From positions 949,501 through 1,013,500 of the forward strand of contig PQWQ01000017.1 in the NCBI GenBank assembly GCA_002943765.1: a DNA stretch of 64,000 nt. The letters are read 5' to 3'. The DNA comes from Psoroptes ovis. Taxonomy: Eukaryota > Arthropoda > Arachnida > Sarcoptiformes > Psoroptidae. Of this stretch, positions 35,728-48,388 are shown piece by piece. Each line of letters starts with the position of its first letter. Position 1 is the first letter of the stretch. The notes beneath the pieces are model-generated. The model was given only the letters and a program-made list of their open reading frames with translations. It did not search any database and was not told the DNA's origin. The position numbers and the translations under genes are program-made.

Positions 35728-36305
35728 TTTTTAAATTCATTTTCATTAAGAAAAAAATATTTAATATATTTATTATTTAAAATACATACACATAAGAAAC
35801 AAAACAAACCATAAAATATTAAGATTTAAAAAAATGGAAACATCACAAATATACATAAAATATTATATATTTTATAACAATAAAAACGATTTCCATAAGT
35901 TGATTCATAAAATGTCATCATAATTCTACTGGTTTCATACTAAAGATTTCATGATGAATCTCATCCTGTGATGATCAATCATTGCTGCTTAATATTTATT
36001 GATTTGATTACTTGATCAAAACACATGTAGTCAGTGTTCAACACTTCAACGGCAACATGTGTACATCGAAAACACGAATAAAAAAAAATTGTCATCAAAA
36101 ACGCGTTCATCAAACCAATTTCGAAATTACAAATTAACCGTTTGTTCGAAATCTCGAATTATAGAATTTTAATAAAATACAACACAATATTTCTATCAAA
36201 ATGGCTAAATGACGGACGCGCTTAAACTCGAAATCGATATTCCATTCAGAAAAAACTATTGATTAAAAATATTGATATATTTTAAAATTAGTTTAATTTC
36301 CAAAT
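35728..36305. other. Convergent intergenic region
   Basis: 578 bases between the stops of the chromodomain gene (+) and KICS2 (-). AT-rich and probably 3' UTRs. No other feature seen. Confidence 0.5.
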
Positions 36306-39212
36306 TCAAAATTTTCCCATTCGAAAATTTTGTAATATTTTTATCTCTCGTAAGGATAATGATAAATCATACATAAATGATTGAATGTAATTTTGTTCAC
36401 GTTCATTTAATAAACGTTTTATGATTGTCGATGTTGATGTTGTCGTCGATAACGGTGTTGGTGTAATTGTCGATGAAAATGCTTCAATAATCAATGCGAT
36501 TGTCATATCTTGATCAGGTCTAACAAGAAAATACATTCCATTCCAAAATTGATTCAAATTATTTGATGATTCATTTTTATGTTGATCATATTCAACAACA
36601 ACCATATCAGAATTGTCCAATTTATTTGAATTTGCTTCCATTATCATTATCAATGATGGATGACGATTCATGTTGAATTCTAGCGGATATGAATAAATGA
36701 TCGGCAATGAACATCGACCTAGTTGATGAAACAAAAAAAAAAAATCCAGAATTATAGAATCAATGACATAAAGATGATATTAAATCGAACCTTGTGGTAC
36801 TGCATTGTCGATGTAGGGTGAACGGTAACCAGTTAACGATATCGAATTACCATGACTTGAATCGTTATTATGATTTGCAAGATCCGATTTTGATTGATGG
36901 TGTATTGATGAAGTGTTCCAAATGATAACGAAATTAATTTGATATGATGAATGATCTTGATTTATTTTACGAATGAATTGTATTATTTTTGTATGATGAT
37001 CGAATAAAAATTGATTATTTATAAAATTTTTGGATGATAAATGGTTTTGTTGTTGTTGCTGTTGTTGTTGATTACAAAATTTTCCAAATAAATTTCTCAT
37101 ATAATTGTCTGTTTGTTGATAATTTTGTATAGTAGTCGATGTCGCGGTAGCTGCTGTTGTCAATGATGGCAGTGTAATCAATGATGATAATGATGTTGAC
37201 GATGATTTCGAAGTTATTGTCGTTGCTTGATTATTATTATTGGGTGTAAACGGTGTTAAATGTATCATCAGCAGCGAATGAAAATAAAAACTATATTTTG
37301 ATAATAAGAATAATTGAAATCGATTAAACCATTGTATTAATGATGGCACACTTTTATTATTGTCAATCAATGTTGATGAAGAATTTTGATTCTGTTGCTG
37401 CTGTTGATGATGAGGAAATGTCGTAGGTGATGATGATGATTGTCCAGATGTTGTGCTACGAAATAGAAATTTCGTTGCTGATGCTGTCGCCGATGATGAT
37501 GATGTTGATGACGGAGATTGCTGTTGCTGTTGTTGTGCATTACCACCTGTGGGATACACAAAACTCATGATGTTTGATGATAATGGTGATAACGGACGAT
37601 TATTATTGTTAACATTCATACTATTCGGCACACTTAAATTTGATGAACCTGAACTAGATGATAAACTTGATGAGTTTATTGCTTGTTGTTGTTGTCCATT
37701 AACACTTGCTGGTGATGATTGTTGTGGCTGTTGCTGCGCTGAATTAGTAGGGCTGTTGATATTATTGGTTATGATGAAATAATCTTTTGGATAGGCTAAA
37801 CGTAATATTTTATCATGAGCATATTGTAATGCAAATAAACTGTCAAGGTAATTCCATTGTTTAATTAATTGATTGCAACGTAAAAGCGATAAAATGATAT
37901 TGCACTCATACATAAACATTAATTTTAAACGGTTCAACACCGGGTGATGCAATGAATCTTCGACCTTTAGATTTATATCATTCAACATTTTGATATAATC
38001 ATCTAATTGTATGAATTTTTTTATTTGTTGTTGCTGTTGCTGAAGTTGGTATTGATTTTGTGGAGTCATAGATAAACGTTCATAAAAATCAATCATTTCA
38101 ACACGAACTTTACAATAAATTAACAACTGACCACAAAGATGTCCAGCAAATTGATCCAATGAATCTAAATGATTCGATGTATTGCTATCGTTGCATGATG
38201 ATGAAAGCGGAGGAGGCGGTGGTGCCATCGATTTGGAGAGTAATTCTTCTGCTTCAACAACTGATATATTTATTTCCGATGAATTTGTTGTATTATTTTT
38301 ATTCGAATTCGATGATTGCTGTTGTTGTTGATTGTCACGCGAAGAAAAACGTCGAAACAATTTGCTGAAAAAATTACTTTTAGTGGCTGGTATTTGATCT
38401 CGTGTCAAATCTGATGATAATTGCTCTTGATATTGTTTTAGACTAACAGATGATTGTTCGCATTGTTCTTCTTGGCAATCAATTATCGTTGATTGCTGCT
38501 TGCTGGATTCATCATTATTTTTGTTTTCATTATCGTTTGATATAAAATCTAATGCTTCTTTGGCTGGTTCACTTGTCGTCTTTGTTATCGTATCGTTAGC
38601 AACAGATTCTTCAACATTTAATGAATCAACTGTTGGTGCTGCTGTTGCATCATTAATTGATGTAATTGAACTTCCAATAGAAGGTGCATTTTGCTGTTCA
38701 TTATTGGCATTGTTATTATTTTGATTCGAATGTATTGGCGAAGATTGAAATGGTAACAGGTAAAAATTGTGACGTAAAAATAATTGATTTGAACGTTCTT
38801 CAAGACGTTGAAATTCTGTACGTAAATGTTCATATGTTGATTTTAATCTTGATATTTTGTAAATGACAAAAATAAAATTAATTCAAAAATAATTTTGAAA
38901 TACGAATAATACATACAAGTCTTTACGTTGAAATACTTTGTTTGAAAAAAATTGTAATGTCAAATAATTACGATCAGCAAGTATTAATTGTGCTAAATAA
39001 TGTAACATTGTGGTCAATATTTGATGTAAATTTTTTATACGAAATTGATCACGTTCATGTTCAATAAAATCTTTAGCTTTATCCCATTGATATGTAATGT
39101 GATAATGGAAAAATTTTTCCAAAATAGATTCAACATTTTGTATGGTCATTTGATTTGATTGATACCTTTGCTGTTGCTGCTGTCGTGGATTATTTGAAAT
39201 TTTCGCATCCAT
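36306..39212 (-). CDS. KICS2 (C12orf66) homologue, KICSTOR complex subunit, three exons
   Basis: In mammals KICS2 is part of KICSTOR, which anchors GATOR1 on lysosomes and lets mTORC1 sense amino acids. Exons 39212-38917, 38847-36791, 36718-36306; 921 residues. Conserved blocks: ESILEKFFHYHITYQWDKAK and DFIEHERDQ at the N-terminus; LTLQFFSNKVFQRKD; STYEHLRTEFQRL; LIYCKVRVEMIDFYERL; HHPVLNRLKLMFMYECNIIL; LLSKYSFYFHSLL; IIQFIRKINQDHSSYQINFV; HPSLIMIMEA; MYFLVRPDQDMTIALIIEA. These follow the human order. The protein is about twice the human length (445) because of Gln/Ser/Asn-rich insertions in exon 2. Intron 1 is standard. Intron 2 (36719-36790) uses a weak GTTCGA donor that gives the right frame and conserved continuation GRCSLPIIY, so that join is less certain. 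Confidence 0.88.
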
Positions 39213-39469
39213 TTATTGAAATATTTACTTGATATAAGAATTTCTCGAATTCTTAATATTACATCAATCAAAAATACGAATAATTAATCAAATCAATCCA
39301 AAATAAACGCAATTTACAGTTTCCAATTGTTTTGTTTTGATATATTTTTCGGATTTATTGCGATCCGCCTTTTATGAATGAGTATATTTGTGAAATAGTC
39401 ACGTGTACTCCAAAGGCACATGTTTTGGTTTTTGTGATTCAAAATTTTTTAAAATTCAATTGAATCAAC
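39213..39469. promoter_or_regulatory. Bidirectional promoter KICS2 / CEBPZ with an E-box
   Basis: 257 bases between opposed start codons. A perfect CACGTG lies at 39400-39405 in the context GTCACGTGTAC, a form bound by Myc/Max and by MITF/TFE-type bHLH-ZIP factors. It is about 65 bases before the CEBPZ ATG. A second half-like CACATG follows at 39418-39423. The site is seen; its use is inferred. Confidence 0.5.
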
Positions 39470-42254
39470 ATGGAATTTTCTTCGCGAATGTCCAACGATC
39501 AGCGAAAACCACCGAAACAAATGACACTATTGATACCGACAGGTGTCAAATGGTATCAGCAAAAATTTTTAATTTTGAAAAAAATTCCAAAATCACAAAA
39601 TGATGAAAATCAAGAAAAATTGAGCAGCAAAGATATTGAAAATTTACGTCAAGAAGCGATAAAATGGTTAAAAATTGATCATTATAATTATGAACAACAA
39701 CAAAAATATCAAAAAAATAGCAAAAATGAAAAAGATTATGATTGGATCAAAACCATTTTGTCGAATGGTACTGTACAAGATAAATTAGCAGCATATACAA
39801 TATTGATACAAGATTCAACTGTACATAATTTACGTTCATTAGAACAATTAATACGCTTTATCAATAATAAAGGTAAACGTGAATGCATAATGGCAATCGA
39901 TACGCTACAAGATTTGTTCATCGGTAATCTATTGATACCTGAGAAAAAATTACAAACATTCAGTGATTCATTGAATTCTATTGATAAAGTATTTCTGTTA
40001 AATTATAATGACAATAATTTAGAACGTAAAAAAATATTGATAATATCCTATGTTGAAGATCAAATTCGAGAATTATATCAACGTTTTCTACAACAATTAA
40101 TACAATGTACACATGATACATTGGATAAATTGAAAATAAAATCTATCAATTCAATGTATGAATTATTTATAAATTCGCCTGAGCAAGAAAAATATTTATT
40201 GAAAAATCTTATAAATAAATTAGGCGATCCACAACAACGTGTCGCATCGATGGTTATAAAATTATTAATAAAAATATTACAACAATATTCAACAATGAAA
40301 ATGATATTGATCAAAGAGATTGAATCATTATTATTTCGTCCAAATATATCCAAACGTACTGAACATTATTGTTTGTGTTTTATGAATGAAATTATTTACA
40401 ATAAAAATACTGATCATGAAATAGCGAATCATGTTATAAACATATATTTTATAATATTTACGAAATATATAAAATTAGGTGAAATAAATAATCGTTTAAT
40501 GTCATTGTTGTTGACCGGCATTACTCGTTCATTTCCATATTCAAAATTAGAAGAAAGTGTTATCGAAAAATATTTGAATACATTCTATAAATTAATCTAT
40601 TATGTTAATAATAATACATCCATACAAATATATGCATTGATATTTCATATGATTATATTTCTAGAAAATGGTCAACATTCATTACATGATCGCTATTATT
40701 CATCATTATATCGTTTTCTATTGCGTTCATCATTATCATTGCCATCATTGGATCAATGTAGTAAATTGAATCTATTATTGAACACTTTATATCGTTCAAT
40801 GAAATATGATCAAAGTATACAACGTGTGCGGGCATTCATTAAGCGTTTATTACAGGTAAATTACTGATTATTTTTCTTTTTCCAATTTAGCCAAATTTAA
40901 TTACTATTTTTTTCAGATTTGCTTGCAATCATCAACATCATTTGTAATTTCCATTCTAATATTGATTAATTCATTGTTAAAATGCAAAGATGGATTCAAA
41001 ACTATCGATATTTTGCCAGTTATGAATAACAAACCTGTAAATAATTATAATAATCACGTTGAAGATGATGATGATGAAGATGAATCGATAAATAATAACG
41101 ATGGAAAACAAATTAAATCATGGGTATTTGTCGAATTGAAAAATGGTGATCGCACTATTAATGGTAATCATGAAAAAGATAATAATGATGAGAAATATCG
41201 ATTCGATTGTCGTAATCCATTGTATGCAAACGCATTAAATGAACCATGTTGGGAATTGTTGACCTTGATGATGCATTTTCATCCAACAATTAAATTATAT
41301 GCAAAAAATATAGTGTCAAACATATTATTCGATGATTATGATGGTGATCCATTAGATGATTTTAGTTTGAAACATTTTCTCGATCGTTTTTCATTTAAAA
41401 ATCCAAAACAAATCGATTATAATAATGAGAATGGAAAATTTTTCTGTAGAAAGAAAAAATTTACAGATAAATCCGATAATGATCATCAAATTAATTTGAA
41501 TATAAATGCAAACGATTACGTGGAACAAAATGAAGACCAAATACCGATCGATGAGCGTTTCATTTATAATTATTTAAAGCAAAAAAAATTAATGAATAGT
41601 AAATCAACAAAAAATAATGACGATGATGATGAGGATGACATTGAGTCGGTAACAAGTTTAGAATTTAATGATTTACTTGATAATTATGAACAATATGTTG
41701 GCGATGATGGAGAATTTGATTATGCAAAAGATTTAAAAATGTCATCGAAAAAATCAAAGAAAAATAATCGAAAATTTGAAGATGAAGATGCTGACTTTGA
41801 TGAAGAATTTGATGATGAAGATTTAGATTTAGATGATATCGATGATGATCTCGAAGGTGATGAAGATGATGATGACGATGAAGATGTGAATGAACATGGT
41901 GTTGATGATGGTGATGATGATTCGGAAGAACAAAATGAAATCGAAGATAATTTCGAACCAAAAAGTGTTCGAAAAGCATTATCCAAGCATCGACCACGTA
42001 ATCGTGCATCATTCCAAGGGAAACAAGGATTTTCATCAATCACCAACGATATATTTGCATCGGCCGAACAATTTGATTATCTTTTAGATCAAAACGATGA
42101 TGATGATCATTCAGATTATGAAGATGTTAATTTCGGTAATGATGATGATAATGATCTATCAAGCCTTAATCGGTCCAAAACAAATCAAAATAAACGAAAA
42201 AAATATCGACCAAATCTTGGACGTCCGAAACGAAATCGAAAATTGAAAATTTAA
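39470..42254 (+). CDS. CEBPZ/Noc1 (CBF/Mak21 family) ribosome-biogenesis factor, two exons
   Basis: Nucleolar protein; yeast Noc1/Mak21 works with Noc2 in early 60S ribosome assembly, and the animal protein is called CEBPZ. Exons 39470-40855 and 40917-42254; 61 nt intron, phase 0; 907 residues. ATG at 39470 is followed closely by the family start block TGVKWYQQK. HEAT-like repeats contain DKLAAYTILIQDSTVHNLRS, IMAIDTLQDLFIGNLLIP, NLINKLGDPQQRVAS, LLFRPNISKRTEHYCLCFMN, LLLTGITRSFPYSKLE, HDRYYSSLYRFLL, RVRAFIKRLLQ. Exon 2 carries the CBF block: SWVFVELKNGDR, CRNPLYANALNEPCWELL, HFHPTIKLYAKNI, GDPLDDFSLKHFLDRFSFKN. It ends in long acidic runs and a basic Lys/Arg tail, as expected for this family. 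The long N-terminal extension of the human protein is absent. Confidence 0.95.
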
Positions 42255-42454
42255 TCATTTAAAAAGTTTCAGGGTTGAAAAAATTGTTTTATTTATAAAC
42301 TTTTATGTATATTTTTTTCAAAATCATCATTTGATGATTACAATGTGGAATTTTTTAAATTTCAGACAAATTTCAATTGAAAAAAAAATTTAAATGGAAT
42401 TTCAAATTAAATTGTTTTAAATTTTTATAAGACTTTTTTTGCAGTTATTTTCTC

Positions 42455-45400
42455 TCACAAATGTGTTTCTTCATATTTACGATCATGTCCATTGTTGTCG
42501 ATTATAATCGATGATGATGATGATGTTGATGATGGCAATGATTGTGAAAATGAGTATGATGATGTTTTAAGAAATTGATTTGAACCCGAATTCATTTGTA
42601 GTTGTTGCGGTTGTTGTTGTTGTTGTTGAAAGCGTACAATTTTTGTTGCCAATCGATTTGTTTGATTACCATTGCTACCATTAATTGTAGAACTCGAAAG
42701 ATCTGGATTTAATTCATTTGATGGCTCATTAACGCTATCATTATTATTATTATTATGGTTGATATTATCATCATGGCCATTATCATCAATATTATTGCTA
42801 TCAGTTCTTAAGGAAAATGAACGTATTAAAAATTTTCTAAAATTCAATTTTTTAGAATTTGTAGCTGTTGTTGATAACGGTGAAGGCACTGATGAAGTTT
42901 CAGAAACGATTTTATTGGTTTCATCTTTATCGTTCGCCATCATGATTGTCGCTGATGATGTCTCTAATGGCGGAAATTGTGATGTAGGCGGTGGTGATGG
43001 CGTTGATGGTGATCCTAATGATCCGAATGATGAAAAAATGTTTTTGAAAATTTGTTTACGATTCGAAAGTGTTGTTGGCGTGCCCGACGATATTGATGAG
43101 GAGAAAAATCGAAATTTCATATCTTTTTTCTTATAATCAGCACTGTGGTTTTGTTTTTCTTCAAATTCATCGTCATCGTCGTCGTCGTCGGTTGATGAAT
43201 CATATTCAACATCATCATCAGTGGTTAAATCATATTCATCATCAAAATGCTTATTATTTTTATTTTTAACATTTTTGTGTGTATAATTATTATTATTATT
43301 ATTATTATCATTATTATCATCATCATCATCATCATCAGCCAAACTAATAATCAAATCTTCATTTTGCATAGGTAATTGTTCATTTTTTGGCGCTAATTTT
43401 GTTATATTTGTGACAATTTTTGGCTCATTTTTTCCATTTAAGTTATTCAAATTATCATTTGCATCATAATTATGATGTATAATTATCATCGAAGACGATG
43501 TTATTAATGAATTTTTATTTTCATTATTATTCTTGTCAATATTATTATTACAATTTTTATCACCATTATCACCACCACCACCACCACTATCACTGGTACC
43601 ATTACCACCACCACCGCCACCTTTATCAATGATTAATGGATTCAAATTATCATAATTATCTTTCGAATGACTATTGGAATTGTGAGCAAATTTTTTCAAA
43701 TTTGAATCTTGAGTGATTTGTCTTGGAGTGTTAAGGACTGCTTTAGGCATAAGAAAATTTGATGTCGAATTCTGTATTGAAATAAAGATAAAAAAGAAAA
43801 AATACCAAATCAAAATTGTAATAAAAATAAGTGAAAATAAATAATCATTAATTTATTCAAATTCGGATGTTCGCAAGAATTGCATTCATTTTATTTTCGA
43901 AATCAGATCAATAACATAGCAATTAATGAATGAGCCACGATTATTCAAGGAACGGAATCATGGGAAACAAACATGAATTGATCAACATCATATGATCCAA
44001 TTTTTACGCAAAATCTATTATTATTATTCTTTAAGTTTTTCTTTAAATGTTTTAATTAAAAATTGATTGACTGAAATACTAACCAAATTATTTTGTTGTT
44101 GCTGTTTTCGATATTTTATTTCATTAAAATTTGTTGTTGATGTTGATGTTGTTGTTGTCATAATCGGTGGTGTTGTCGATGCTGTTGCTGTTGTTGTTGC
44201 CATCATCATTATCATCATTAATCTTGATGATGACGGTGATGATGATGGTGATTGAAATTGATTATTTATTGATTTAATATCATTACAATCATCATCAATA
44301 TTATATTTATTATTGATTATGATCGATTGTGATGATGATGATAATTTTAATTGTTTATCTTGTTGTTGTTGTTGCTGCTTTTGATGATGTTTTTTTCTAT
44401 TCATTAAACACATATTATTAACAATATTCATTTGTTTTTGTTGAAAAAATGTTGATGTTTTTGTATTCATATCACGTCCATTATTATTATTATCATTTTT
44501 ATTATTACTGTTATTGTTATTATTATATTTTAGATGTCCTTTATTTGATGTTTTTGTTGATGATGTACAACCACCACCAAATATATAGGCACTAAATGGA
44601 TCTAGTTGTTGATGTTTTAAATAATATTGTATTGCGATCGTTAATATTGCCAACAGATAAAAACTTAATATAACGGCAACATAAATAATTGCATTACGTG
44701 CCGTTTCATTTTGATTATTTTGATCGATTATCGTTGCGCTTGTTGTTGTTGTTGTCGTCGTTGTTGTTGTGGATGTAGTTGTCGATGCCGATGTCGATGC
44801 AGGTGATGATGAATGATGTGAATCAATCATAATTGATGATGTTCGATGTTTTTGCGGTTGTTGCTGTTGTTTTGCTGTTCGATGATTCAAATAAACATGA
44901 TGATTGTGATGACCATTCTTATGACTATGATGATGATGATTATTGTTATTATTATTACTGTTGGCATTAATTTTTGGCAATATTTTTGGCGACGGCATCA
45001 CAGTCGTTGTTGATGCCGATGCATTTGGCATAATTGTCAGACGTTCGGATGGATTTATGTTGTTATCTTGTTGATCAGTCATCTTTGATATTTTATCACT
45101 GCCAACATTATTATCATTATCATTATCTTTGCTCGATTCATTAACATAATCTTTCATCAATGGTATTAAATCATTATTATTATCAGTATTAGATTTAATT
45201 TTATTTTTATTTGCATCATTCTTACCATCATTATTCTTCATTAAATTCTTTGATAATAAATTTGATTCTTTATTATCAGCCGAAATTATCAAATTATCAT
45301 TATTTTTGACCATTCTTTTTCTATGTTTCCTATTATTATTGTTATTATTATCATTATCTGATGACAAATTTTTCGATTTAATTCTAGCCATTCTAGACAA

Positions 45401-45562
45401 TAATTTTTGACAATTATGTTGTAACCATTCAATTATACGTTTTTCATCATTCGTCAATGATGAAGGTGTCATTGTCGGAGTCGCTGCTTCTGTTGTTTCT
45501 GCCGATGATGATGATGATTTTGGATGAGTAAGATTTTTCGTTTCAATCATTGTTTCAGCCAT
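42455..45562 (-). CDS. Single-pass membrane protein with KCNE-like motif, two exons
   Basis: Unidentified protein of 931 residues. Exons 45562-44084 and 43771-42455; the 312 nt intron has a GTTAGT donor and TTTCAATACAG acceptor and is phase 0. A charged helix (residues 38-64, NDEKRIIEWLQHNCQKLLSR) is followed by Asn/Ser/His-rich sequence, a Thr run, then a glycosylation-type Asn (NET), one transmembrane segment (about 290-314, IIYVAVILSFYLLAILTIAI) and directly QYYLKHQQLDPFSAYIFGG. The last part resembles KCNE potassium-channel beta subunits, where the membrane segment is followed by basic residues and DPF-x-x-YI. The rest of the long tail is low complexity with acidic and Gly/Asn/Gln runs and short basic blocks (KLNFRKFLIRSFSLR; TKIVRFQ). 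KCNE proteins are normally 100-180 residues, so homology is only a hypothesis. Confidence 0.6.
43772..44083 (-). other. Intron of the KCNE-like membrane gene
   Basis: 312 bases, AT-rich, with nothing recognisable inside. The exons on both sides read in the same phase through it, which is the main reason the two large frames are joined in one gene. Confidence 0.65.
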
Positions 45563-48314
45563 CTTTGTTTTGAATTATTTTTCACTTTGATTCAATATTC
45601 CAGATCGAAATTTTGCATATTTTCTCGTTATATCACCATTGATCGATTCAAATTTACATCTATGTAAGAGTATTTTAAAAAAAATGATATGAATGAATAA
45701 ACATTAAGATTTGTGAAAATAGTAGAAAAAATTCCATTCAAAAGTGATGATAATCAAATTACGATCATATTCACGTATTTCAAATAATAATGAATTTATT
45801 ATTAATAATCAATAAATGTGATTGTCGTTTTCTTTCGATATTTGGATTGAAATATTGGAAATTGAATTATCATTCATCATTGGAATTGAATTTCGAAATT
45901 TTCACTTTAAAAAAAATTCAATCAAATACTCATTCAATATTATTGTATTCATGATGAACATTCAATATTATTGATCATCATCATCAGCATCGGGTTGATT
46001 GATTGAAGATATATCGATATTCATATATGCAATTTTTGTGAAATAATAAATATTGATTCAATTATTGATTTTATTTTTTTTTTTCGCAATTCTTAAATTA
46101 CGAAACTCTGAAATTCTTAATTTTGTTCTTACTTGCTACCCCATGGTGCATGTTGCGCAAAAAAGAAAATTCTGTCTATTCATCGAAAAAATACCGAATA
46201 CATTATAATCATCATGAAAATCATTTTGTTATGATTATTTCTCAAATGATGATGATGATTATTTGATTTGAATTTGTTAATGATTGGAAAAAAAATGAAA
46301 AAAAAATGCATTAACCTTGAACAACCTTTTTAATGTATTTTGAATAATTTGAATAGATTTTTTTTACAAAGAAATGATTCTTTGTAAAAAAAAAGAAACA
46401 ATTGAAGCAATTCCGTTGATAGCAAAGAGTGAATGAATTTCGAAAATTAAAATTCATTCTTTTTGTATCATATATCATATGTCATGACGAAAAAAACAGA
46501 AAATTTCAAATGTTATTGATCAGCAGCAACCGATACATTGATTGATTTACAATTAAAATTGCGTCAATTTGAATTGATTTTTAAATGGATGAAAACATTA
46601 GGCGAAAAATTTAAATTTTTGATTAAAAAAATAAAACCAAAATAATCAACATTATCAATGTAAAACTTTGTAATTATTTATTCATTTAATTGAATTACAA
46701 AGAATATTCTTTGAAGAAGAATATATATTCAGATGAATATTTTTTGAATTGTAAAATATTCACCATTATTTATTTATATTTTGTTTGATTAAATTTAATT
46801 ATATCATTGTATAATCATCATTATCATTATGGTAATAAAGGAATAATTGAATAAAATCAATTTTAAAAATAATCAACTACATGATCAATAAGATAATGAT
46901 CAATCGATTATAATCATTATCATCAATGGTACTTGACGATGGTTTCAATTGAATTAAGAAATGTATTGAAAAATTTCAAATGAATGTCTATTTTTATACA
47001 TTTTTTATGTATCTATCTATTGTTTTGTTGATTTGATTTTCTATTTTTGAAATAAAATAATTAATGCTAAACAATGCTTACGCATCAATAACTCAAATCG
47101 TTAGTAAAAAAATGAAATGAACTGAAATAAAATTTGAAAAAAAACATATATTCAGGTGTATAATCTGTATATGATGCTCATATCACACTGATGTTGTGTA
47201 TCATTTAAAATAAGGATCGAACCATCTTCAATCATTACGATCTATTTTTAGACAAATTACAGATGAACAAAAAAATCATTTTTTTTTTTTGTTTCGATTC
47301 AATCAGTGAAATCAAGGACGACGAACGAAGATGGAGATATTGCATGTAAACATAATTTCTTTGCCAATTCTTCTTATTAACATCTTCATTATTATTTGTA
47401 TTGTTATTATCATCAATATTATTATATTAAATATGAAAATAAATATTTAGTTAATCATAATAACAATGGTTATTATTTATTGTTATCATTTTTGTTGTTA
47501 TTGTTATCATTATTAATTTCGTGATTAAATTATTATAATTTTGTTGATTTGTTGAATTCACGATTCATTTATTGAATTCGTTAACAATTCTTTATATCTA
47601 TTTCAAGATAATATTTCAAATTCAATTGTATTCACTGATTCATTGATGCTTTATTTAATTAAATTTAATTTTTCTTTCTTAAATAAAAGATTGTACGAAA
47701 AATTTCAACATATAATCAGCTGAAATGTCGATTGCGAAATTGGCCATAAATTTTTCGTACAATTTGTATACATTAATTTGTTCGAAAGAATTTGCTTTCA
47801 AATCATCACAAAGAATTTTTTCAAAAAGTATTTATTTAATCAATTCAATTTCAAATGGTATTTGTTTGATTGTTTGTTTGTTTGTTGTATATTTCTACGA
47901 TTATTATTATTATCAAAATATCATATTTTTATTTTTTATTTTTTTTCAAATATGGCAAACGACAACAACATCAATAACAACGATTCATACCTGAAAATGA
48001 TCCCAAAATGTTATTATTATTTGAAAAATTACTTTTATTGTTAACATTAGGAATTACATAACATTAACAACGACGACAACAACAACAACTACAGAATCAG
48101 ATATCAATTTCATGTATCAATAAAAATAAATTATTAATACGAGAAAAAATGAGATATGAGAAATGGAAAAAAAAATTTTCAATTCGTAATTTTACAAATT
48201 CTTCTCTTCTTTTTTTATTTGAAACACCTTTGAAAAGCAAAAATTCCAATTAGATACATGTATAACAACAAAAAGAACAAAATTCCTGAACAATATAAGA
48301 GACCTTGTTTTAAA

Positions 48315-48388
48315 ATTGTCCTAAAAGTTTTTGCTGATTTTTCAACAAGAATCTGCATTCAAATCAATCGGAACTTTTCGGACAGCTT
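48315..48388. repeat. Palindromic miniature element, copy B
   Basis: Left arm ATTGTCCTAAAAGTTTT, right arm GAACTTTTCGGACAGCTT; the inner GTCC...GGAC distance is 66 bp. This is the most diverged copy (CTAAAAG for CGAAAAG), suggesting age. Same architecture as the other four. Confidence 0.55.

Noticed and set aside
41665..42046. Long minus-strand frames (His- or Ser-rich) opposite the CEBPZ acidic tail
   Set aside because: They are mirror readings of GAT/GAA repeats that encode the acidic tail on the plus strand, where family homology is clear.
42455..45562. Two independent genes for the two large minus-strand frames
   Set aside because: A good donor and acceptor in the same phase join them, and the second frame lacks a convincing start of its own (its hydrophobic MIWYFFFFIF opening is intron sequence). 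Not proven, so confidence was kept moderate.
46005..46016. TATCGATA as a DREF-type promoter element
   Set aside because: It matches the fly motif, but it is about 450 bases from the nearest start codon and such an AT-rich octamer can occur by chance.
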